64,000 nucleotides of DNA from Micromonospora globbae (GTDB lineage Bacteria > Actinomycetota > Actinomycetes > Mycobacteriales > Micromonosporaceae), in the NCBI RefSeq assembly GCF_003610785.1, contig NZ_RAQQ01000002.1:1-64000 (forward strand), written 5' to 3'. A program made the position numbers and the translations under genes. The notes beneath the pieces are model-generated. The model searched no databases, had not been told where the DNA came from, and was given only the letters and a program-made list of their open reading frames with translations. Below are positions 54,553-61,238 of this stretch, piece after piece; the first letter of the stretch is position 1; every line of letters starts with the position of its first letter.

Positions 54553-55002
54553 ATGGCGCAGACCACCACGTCGACCGGCCGGGCGTCCGGCCACACATCG
54601 GGACGGGAGGGCTCCGGCCGCCGCTCCGGGCCGCCCTTCCGCAAGCCGCGCTGGCCCAAGGCGTACGCGTTCGCGCTCGTCACGGGCGCCCTGTTCCTCG
54701 TCTCCTGGATCGGCCAGTTCGTGTTCCAGATGGCCGTGGAGAGCAACGAGGCGAGCCAGCACGGGCAGTCCTTCGCCTGGACCGAGTTCCTGCCGCAGTT
54801 CTTCGCGTCGACCCTGGAGAACTGGCAGTCGGAGTTCCTCCAGCTCGTCTGGCAGGCGGCCGGCCTCGCCCTCTTCTACTACTGGGGCTCCTCCCAGTCC
54901 CGGGAGTCCGACGAGCGGATCGAGGCGAAGCTCGACGCGCTGCTGCGCGAGCGGGGGATGGACCCGGAGAACCCGGACGGGGCACCGCAACCGGCCGCCT
55001 GA
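54553..55002 (+). CDS. DUF6766 family membrane protein
   Basis: A 149-residue protein of a conserved family I associate with DUF6766. The N-terminal 35 residues are polar. Two hydrophobic segments follow: KAYAFALVTGALFLVSWIGQ and SEFLQLVWQAAGLALFYYWG, with FAWTEFLPQFFASTLENWQ between them and a charged C-terminal helix. Function unknown. ATG 54553; GTG 54550 is also possible. Confidence 0.75.
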   Translation: MAQTTTSTGRASGHTSGREGSGRRSGPPFRKPRWPKAYAFALVTGALFLVSWIGQFVFQMAVESNEASQHGQSFAWTEFLPQFFASTLENWQSEFLQLVWQAAGLALFYYWGSSQSRESDERIEAKLDALLRERGMDPENPDGAPQPAA

Positions 55003-55121
55003 CCGGTCCGCCGGCGAAAACGGCCGTCCGCCCCCCGGCACGGGCGTCCCGGCGCGGGCGTACGGTACCGGGTCAGCGAGCACGGACCCGGCCGTGACGG
55101 CGGGTGGACAGGAGGCAGCCG

Positions 55122-56429
55122 ATGCAGGACCGGACCCCTCGACCCGAGGACCTGGAGCCGATCGAGCGGGCCAGCGTGGACGAGCTGCGCGCGCTGCAGC
55201 TCGAGCGGCTGCGCTGGTCGCTGCGGCACGCGTACGACAACGTGCCGCACTACCGGCGGGCGTTCGAGGCCGCCGGCGTGCATCCCGACGACTGCCGGGA
55301 CCTCGGCGACCTGGCCCGGTTCCCGTTCACCGGCAAGGCGGAGCTGCGGGAGAACTACCCGTTCGGCATGTTCGCGGTGCCCCGCGAGCGGATCGCCCGG
55401 GTGCACGCCTCCTCCGGCACCACCGGCCGGCCCACCGTCGTCGGCTACACCCGCGACGACCTGACCACGTGGGCCCGGCTGATGGCGCGGTCGATCCGCG
55501 CCTCCGGCGGCCGGCCGGGCGACCGGGTGCACGTCGCATACGGCTACGGCCTGTTCACCGGCGGCCTCGGCGCGCACTACGGCGCCGAGGAGCTGGGCTG
55601 CACGGTCATCCCCGTCTCGGGCGGCATGACCGAGCGGCAGGTGATGCTGATCCGCGACTTCGAACCCGAGATCATCATGGTCACCCCCAGCTACATGCTC
55701 GCCATCATCGACGAGATGCAGCGGCAGGGCGTCGACCCGCGGACGACCTCGTTGCAGATCGGCATCTTCGGCGCCGAGCCGTGGACCGAGGACATGCGCC
55801 GGGAGATGGAGCAGCGGCTCGACATGCACGCCCTGGACATCTACGGGCTCTCCGAGGTGATGGGCCCCGGCGTCGCCACCGAGTGCGTGGAGACCAAGGA
55901 CGGTCTGCACCTGTGGGAGGACCACTTCTACCCGGAGATCATCGACCCGGTCACCGGCGAGGTGCTGCCCGACGGCGAGCGCGGTGAGTTGGTCCTCACC
56001 TCGCTCACCAAGGAGGCGATGCCGGTCGTGCGCTACCGCACCCGCGACCTGACCCGCCTGCTGCCGGGCACCGCCCGCCCGATGCGCCGCATCGAGAAGA
56101 TCACCGGGCGGACCGACGACATGATGATCGTGCGCGGGGTGAACGTGTTCCCGACCCAGATCGAGGAGCTGATCCTGCGTACGCCCGAACTCTCCCCGCA
56201 CTTCCAGTGCGTGCTCGACCGGCAGGGGCGGATGGACACCCTCACGGTGCGGGTCGAACGGCGGGCCGGCGTGGCCGTGGACGCCGCCGAGCGGGCCGGC
56301 GCCGCGCTGGTGGGCCTCGTGAAGAACACCATCGGGGTGAGCGTGGGGGTCGAGGTGATCGCCCCGGACGGGGTGGAGCGCTCGATGGGCAAGATGCGGC
56401 GCATCGTCGACCAGCGGCGGGCGGGCTGA
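55122..56429 (+). CDS. paaK: phenylacetate-CoA ligase
   Basis: PaaK activates phenylacetate with ATP and CoA, the first step of phenylacetate breakdown. The 435-residue protein shows the adenylate-forming motif HASSGTTGRPTVVGYTRDDL, then IYGLSEVMGPGVATEC, ITGRTDDMMIVRGVNVFPTQ and a C-terminal lysine region. ATG 55122 follows ACAGGAGG. The next gene (paaI) starts two bases after its stop, so the two form an operon; the ring epoxidase genes paaABCDE are not in the window. Confidence 0.95.
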   Translation: MQDRTPRPEDLEPIERASVDELRALQLERLRWSLRHAYDNVPHYRRAFEAAGVHPDDCRDLGDLARFPFTGKAELRENYPFGMFAVPRERIARVHASSGTTGRPTVVGYTRDDLTTWARLMARSIRASGGRPGDRVHVAYGYGLFTGGLGAHYGAEELGCTVIPVSGGMTERQVMLIRDFEPEIIMVTPSYMLAIIDEMQRQGVDPRTTSLQIGIFGAEPWTEDMRREMEQRLDMHALDIYGLSEVMGPGVATECVETKDGLHLWEDHFYPEIIDPVTGEVLPDGERGELVLTSLTKEAMPVVRYRTRDLTRLLPGTARPMRRIEKITGRTDDMMIVRGVNVFPTQIEELILRTPELSPHFQCVLDRQGRMDTLTVRVERRAGVAVDAAERAGAALVGLVKNTIGVSVGVEVIAPDGVERSMGKMRRIVDQRRAG

Positions 56430-56430
56430 C

Positions 56431-56877
56431 GTGGGGAACGAGCGCAACGCCGCGCACGACATGTTCGACGCCGACGTGGCCTCGCGCGGGCTCGGCATCG
56501 AACTCGTCGAGGCCGCCGACGGCGCCGCCGTGGCGCGGATGCCGGTGACCGAGGCCATGCTCAACGGCCACGCCATCGCGCACGGCGGCTTCGTGTTCCT
56601 GCTGGCCGACACCGCGTTCGCGCTGGCGTGCAACAGCTGGGGGCCGGTGACCGTCGCGGCCGGGGGCGAGATCAGCTTCGTCCGGCCGGTACGCGCCGGT
56701 GACGTCCTGACCGCGCGGGCCACCGAGCGCACCCGGTACGGCCGCAGCGGCATCTACGACGTCACGGTCACCCGCGACGACGGCGCGGTGGTCGCCGAGT
56801 TCCGGGGCCGCAGCCGTACGCTCGCCGACCGGTCCCGCGCCGACGGCACCCCGGCCGACGCGACCGCCGGCCGCTGA
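56431..56877 (+). CDS. paaI: PaaI-type hotdog thioesterase
   Basis: PaaI hydrolyses phenylacetyl- or hydroxyphenylacetyl-CoA, rescuing CoA when the pathway stalls. The 148-residue hotdog-fold protein has the family core LNGHAIAHGGFVFLLADTAF with the catalytic Asp region, then VAAGGEISFVRPVRAGDVL. GTG 56431 lies right after paaK. The C-terminal tail (RADGTPADATAGR) is a non-conserved extension. Confidence 0.93.
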   Translation: MGNERNAAHDMFDADVASRGLGIELVEAADGAAVARMPVTEAMLNGHAIAHGGFVFLLADTAFALACNSWGPVTVAAGGEISFVRPVRAGDVLTARATERTRYGRSGIYDVTVTRDDGAVVAEFRGRSRTLADRSRADGTPADATAGR

Positions 56878-56928
56878 TCCGCCCCGCGCGGGACCGTCCG
56901 TCACCGACCGTCCGCATAGGATCGCCGC

Positions 56929-58038
56929 ATGCGCGTCCTGGTGGTCTCCGCGCCGCTGGTCGGTCACGTCTTCCTCCTGGTGCCGCTCGCGCTGGCGCTG
57001 CGCGACGCCGGGCACGAGGTGCTGGTCGTCACCGGCGGCGAGGGGATGGCGGTGGCCGGCTCCGGCCTCCCGGTGCGCGACGTCGCGCCGGGCTTCGACT
57101 TCGGGCGGATCGCCCGTGGCGTCCTGCTCCGCCACCCGCTCGTCGCGCGGGCCGAGCTGGCCGGGACGGCCGGCACCCGGGGCGCGGGCCTGCTCTTCGG
57201 CGCGCTCAACGACCGGCTCACCGATCCGGTGGTCGCGCTGGCCACGACGTGGCGGCCCGACCTGGTGCTGCACGAGCCGTTCGCGGTGGCCGGCGCGGTG
57301 GCCGCGGCCCGCCTCGGCGTGCCGGCCGTACGCCAGGAGAACGCCCTCTTCGACGGCCGGGAGCTGGTCCGCGCGACCACCGCCCGGCTCACCGGCGCGC
57401 TGCGCCGCCACGGTGTCGCCGCGCTGCCGCCGCCGGCCGCCGCCATCGCCGTCGCCCCGCCCAGCGTGCTCGCCCAGGACGGCTGGCCGATGCGCTACGG
57501 CGCCTACCTCGGCGGCGGCGAGCTGCCGGACTGGCTGCGCGAGCCGGGCGAGCGACCCCGCGTGCTCGTGAGCCGCAGCACGCTCACCGGGCCGGGCGGC
57601 GGCGGGCCGATGGGCGCCGTGGTGGCCGCGGCCGCCCGCGTCGACGCCGAGTTCGTGCTGGTGCGCCCCGACCGCCGGTTGGCCGGCAGGGCACTGCCGC
57701 CAAACGTCCGGACGGTCGGTTGGATCCCGCTGCCCGCCGCGCTGCCGGCCAGCGCGGCCCTGGTGCACCACGGCGGCGCCGGCAGCGTCTACCACGCCCT
57801 CGCCGCCGGGGTGCCGCAGCTGGCCACCCCCGGCCCCGGCGACCGGCGGCACAACGCGGACCTGGTGGCGCGCCGGGGAGCCGGTCTCGCGCTCGCCCCG
57901 AAGGAGATCACCGCGGAGGCGCTCACCCGGCTGGTCGACGACCCGGCGCTGCGCCGGGCGGCGCGGGAGGTCGGCGACGAGATCGCCGCGATGCCCGACC
58001 CCGCCACGCTGGTCGGCCGGCTCGAAGCGCTGCGCTGA
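56929..58038 (+). CDS. GT1-type glycosyltransferase (macrolide/antibiotic type)
   Basis: A 369-residue GT-B glycosyltransferase. VLVVSAPLVGHVFLLVPLAL opens the N-terminal acceptor domain and LVHHGGAGSVYHALAAGVPQ, then GDRRHNADLV, is the nucleotide-sugar-binding motif of the GT1 family that includes macrolide and glycopeptide glycosyltransferases. The acceptor and sugar are unknown. ATG 56929. No biosynthetic cluster surrounds it; a self-resistance or tailoring role is guesswork. Confidence 0.88.
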   Translation: MRVLVVSAPLVGHVFLLVPLALALRDAGHEVLVVTGGEGMAVAGSGLPVRDVAPGFDFGRIARGVLLRHPLVARAELAGTAGTRGAGLLFGALNDRLTDPVVALATTWRPDLVLHEPFAVAGAVAAARLGVPAVRQENALFDGRELVRATTARLTGALRRHGVAALPPPAAAIAVAPPSVLAQDGWPMRYGAYLGGGELPDWLREPGERPRVLVSRSTLTGPGGGGPMGAVVAAAARVDAEFVLVRPDRRLAGRALPPNVRTVGWIPLPAALPASAALVHHGGAGSVYHALAAGVPQLATPGPGDRRHNADLVARRGAGLALAPKEITAEALTRLVDDPALRRAAREVGDEIAAMPDPATLVGRLEALR

Positions 58039-58203
58039 CCGCCGAGGACGCGCCGGGGCGCGACGACCCGCGACCTGGCGACCGCGACCTGGCGACCTGG
58101 GACCGACGACCGTGGACCTGGCGGCCGGGCCGCACGGGCGTCCGCGCCCGTCCCGCGGCCCGGCGTCCCCGGCGCGACGGCCGGAATGCGGCAGGATGTC
58201 CGG

Positions 58204-58770
58204 ATGGGACACGTCGTGCTCTTCCACTCCGTGTACGGGTTGCGTCCGGCGACCCTGGCCGCCGCCGACCGGCTCCGCGCCGCCGGCCACGAGGTCACCG
58301 TCCCCGACCTCTACGGCGTGCCCGCCGCCGGGACCGTCGAGGAGGGCTTCGCCCTGCTGGGGAAGGTCGGCGAGGACGCGGTGCTCGACCGGGCCCGGGC
58401 CGCCGTGGCGTCGCTGCCGCCGGAGACGGTGCTGGGCGGCTTCTCCATGGGCGCCGGGGTGGCCGGCGCCGTGCTCGCCGACCGCCCGGACGCGGCGGGG
58501 CTGCTGCTCCTGCACGGCACCGGTGGCGACCCGGCGACCGTCCGGCCCGGGCTGCCGGTGCAGCTGCACCTCGCCGAGCCGGACCCGTACGAGCCGCCGG
58601 AGGAGGTCGACGAGTGGCGGCGGGCGATGACCGGGGCGGGGGCCGCGCTGGAGGTGCACCGCTACCCGGGCGCCGGACACCTGTTCACCGACCCGGACGT
58701 GGCCGACCACGACCCGGTCGCGTCCGTGGCGACCTGGGCCCGCGTCCTCGCCTTCCTCGCCGGCCGTTGA
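58204..58770 (+). CDS. dienelactone-hydrolase-like alpha/beta hydrolase
   Basis: A 188-residue dienelactone-hydrolase-family protein: VVLFHSVYGLRPATLAAADR at the start, GGFSMGAGVAGAVLADRPD as the nucleophile elbow, LHLAEPDPYEPPEE for the Asp, and YPGAGHLFTDPD for the His. The nucleophile is Ser where true dienelactone hydrolases use Cys, so it is more likely an esterase. ATG 58204 (GTG 58186 also possible). Confidence 0.85.
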   Translation: MGHVVLFHSVYGLRPATLAAADRLRAAGHEVTVPDLYGVPAAGTVEEGFALLGKVGEDAVLDRARAAVASLPPETVLGGFSMGAGVAGAVLADRPDAAGLLLLHGTGGDPATVRPGLPVQLHLAEPDPYEPPEEVDEWRRAMTGAGAALEVHRYPGAGHLFTDPDVADHDPVASVATWARVLAFLAGR

Positions 58771-58813
58771 CGCCGGCGCCCCGACCGGCGACCCCGCTGT
58801 CGTCGGGTGCCGG

Positions 58814-61045
58814 TCAGGCGGCGGCCGCCGCCGGTTCCACTGCCGGTCCGGGGTCCGACGGGTCGAGCGCAACGGTGGGCCGTACGGGCGGCTGCGCGGC
58901 GCCGGTCGGCGCCCGCACGGCGTCCCCGGCCGGCGCGTCCCGGGCCGCGCCGCTCGACGCCGGGTCGCGTCCCGTGCCCCGCGCCGGCGGGTGAGTGCCG
59001 CGCCCGGCTGCGATCGGGCCGGGCGGCTCCGGAGCCGGTCCGGCGCCGTGCCAGCGGCCCGGCGCGGACCGGTCGATCCCGGGCGTCCCGCTGCCGGCCG
59101 CCGGGTAGCGGCCGTTGAACGGCATCGCGTCGAGGGACCGGACCCGCGGTGGCGGCGCCGCCTGGCGTACGGCGGATGCCCCGGGCGGCGCGTCCCTCGG
59201 TCCGGGAACCACGGCCGCCGGCGCGGGGACGGCCGCGACCGGGTGGACGGGCGGCACGTGCCGGCGGGCGGGCCGGGCGGGCGCCGCCGCCGGGCCGCCG
59301 ACCGGGTCGAGGCGGCGGAGGCGGTGGGACAGCACCACGTCGACGGCCCGCTGACCGAACGTGGCCCGGAACCGGCGGGGCAGCCGGTCGGCGGCGACCC
59401 GGCGCAGCGCGGGCGACGCCAGCGCGTGCCCACCCGCGGGATCAGGGACCAGGAGACCGGCGGCGACCAGGGCGGCCAGCGCCGGCGGCAACCGCTCGGC
59501 CGGCCAGTCGAGCACCCGCGCGACCTCGTCCGCGGTGAACCCGGGAGGCAGGACGGCGGCGGCCATCAGCACCGCCCGGTGTGGACCGTCGAGCCGGTCC
59601 AGCTCGGCCCCGACCGCGCGGCGCAGGGCCTCCGGCAGTGGTGGCAGCGTCCGGTCGTCGCCGTCGGCGAGCGCCCGCACGTACGCGGCGGCGTGGCCGG
59701 GGTGGCCCCCGACCAGCGGGAGCAGGCGGGTGACCAGGCGCAGCGGCTGCTCGGCGCGGATCAGCAGGTGGCGCAGCAGCCGGCCGGTCTGCACGGGGGT
59801 GAGCGGGCGCAGCGGCACCCGGTGGTGCCGCTGTGCGGCCACGGGCAGCACGTCCGCCCGGTCGGGCCGGTGCAGCGTCACCACGGCCAGCGGCAGCCCC
59901 CGCGCGGCCGCCGCGACGAACAGCGAGTGCAGGAACCGGTCGACCGCGGGCGCGGCCCGGTCCAGGTCGTCGACCGCCACCACCACGGGACCGCGGGCCG
60001 CCACCCGCAGCAGCAGCTCCTGGCACCAGGCGGCGCCCGCCGTGGCCTGGCCGTCGGGCACGTCGAGCAGCCGTTCCAGCGCCGGCAGGGCGGTCGCCAG
60101 CCGGGCCGGCGGGAGCAGCCCGGCCAGGGTGCCGGCCCACCCGGCGCCCGGCGCGCCGGAGCCGGCGAGCGCGCGCAGCAGCTGCGCGACCGGGGCCAGC
60201 GGCTCGTCCGGGTACGGCGGGCAGGACGCCACGCACCAGCGGACCGGCGTCCCGTCGACGGCGTCGAGCGACCGGACCAGGTCGTGCAGCAGCCGGCTGC
60301 GGCCGCTCCCGGCAGGGCCCACCACCGACACCCACCGCGGGCTGCGGTCGCGCACGGCGCGCAGGATCCGGTCCCGGGCGCCGGCCAGCTCGCGCCGGCG
60401 CCCCACGAGCGGGGCGTCGTGGCGTACGGCCGCCGGCCCGGCCGGCCCGACCGCGTGCCAGACGCCCACGGGGGGCACCCGGCCCGCCACCGTGACCGGG
60501 GTGAGCCGCCGGTAGGTCACCGTCCCCGCGGTGGCCCGGTGGGTGGCCGCGCAGCAGACGACCGCGCCCGGCGGGGCGTACTCCTGGAGGCGTGCCGCGG
60601 TCGTGATGACCGCGCCGCTCGCGGCGCCGTGCCCGCCGTCGCGCGCCGCGCCCAGGTCGACCACGGCCTCGCCGGTGGCCACGCCGACCCGGACCCGCAG
60701 GGTGGCCCCTCCCGGCAGCGGCCGCCGGTCCAGCTCCCGCTGGATCTCCAGCCCCGCCCGGACCGCGCGGTACGCGTCGAACCCGTCGGACTCGCGGGCG
60801 CCGAAGAGTGCCATCACCGCGTCGCCGATGTACTTCTCCACCACGCCGTGCCAGCGGCGCAGCACTCCCGCCACGGTGTCGAAGTACGCCCGCTGCACGG
60901 CGCGTACGTCCTCCGGGTCCAGCCGGTCCACCAGCGCCGTCGACCCGACGATGTCGGCGAACAGCACGGTGACCGTGCGCCTCTCCTCGGGCACGGGCCA
61001 GCGTGGCGACGGGACCCGCGGCGCGGCAGCGACGAACGTGGACAT
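58814..61045 (-). CDS. adenylate/guanylate cyclase domain-AAA ATPase fusion
   Basis: A 743-residue signalling protein. The N-terminal class III nucleotide cyclase domain has RTVTVLFADIVGSTALVDRL (Asp31) and EKYIGDAVMALFGARES (Asp75), the two metal-binding aspartates. An AAA/STAND ATPase domain follows (VVGPAGSGRSRLL, VVVAVDDLDRAAPAV). The C-terminal ~150 residues are disordered and Pro/Ala-rich, and lack the usual TPR and LuxR helix-turn-helix parts. ATG 61045. It is divergent from another AAA regulator, sharing a 193-base promoter region. Confidence 0.88.
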   Translation of the reverse strand: MSTFVAAAPRVPSPRWPVPEERRTVTVLFADIVGSTALVDRLDPEDVRAVQRAYFDTVAGVLRRWHGVVEKYIGDAVMALFGARESDGFDAYRAVRAGLEIQRELDRRPLPGGATLRVRVGVATGEAVVDLGAARDGGHGAASGAVITTAARLQEYAPPGAVVCCAATHRATAGTVTYRRLTPVTVAGRVPPVGVWHAVGPAGPAAVRHDAPLVGRRRELAGARDRILRAVRDRSPRWVSVVGPAGSGRSRLLHDLVRSLDAVDGTPVRWCVASCPPYPDEPLAPVAQLLRALAGSGAPGAGWAGTLAGLLPPARLATALPALERLLDVPDGQATAGAAWCQELLLRVAARGPVVVAVDDLDRAAPAVDRFLHSLFVAAAARGLPLAVVTLHRPDRADVLPVAAQRHHRVPLRPLTPVQTGRLLRHLLIRAEQPLRLVTRLLPLVGGHPGHAAAYVRALADGDDRTLPPLPEALRRAVGAELDRLDGPHRAVLMAAAVLPPGFTADEVARVLDWPAERLPPALAALVAAGLLVPDPAGGHALASPALRRVAADRLPRRFRATFGQRAVDVVLSHRLRRLDPVGGPAAAPARPARRHVPPVHPVAAVPAPAAVVPGPRDAPPGASAVRQAAPPPRVRSLDAMPFNGRYPAAGSGTPGIDRSAPGRWHGAGPAPEPPGPIAAGRGTHPPARGTGRDPASSGAARDAPAGDAVRAPTGAAQPPVRPTVALDPSDPGPAVEPAAAAA

Positions 61046-61238
61046 GGCCTCGCACCTGCCCTTCCCCCGGTTGGCGGCTGATGACCCTCGGAGACTCGCA
61101 CTCCCGCGCCGACCGGGGATCCGTAGGACGACGTATGTCGGCCGCGCGCAACCTTCGGTCGCAATGTCGACGCGAGGAGTACCACATGGGGGAAACGGAC
61201 GTAGAACGGTGCGGGGGCCTGTGACTAGGCTGCGTGCC

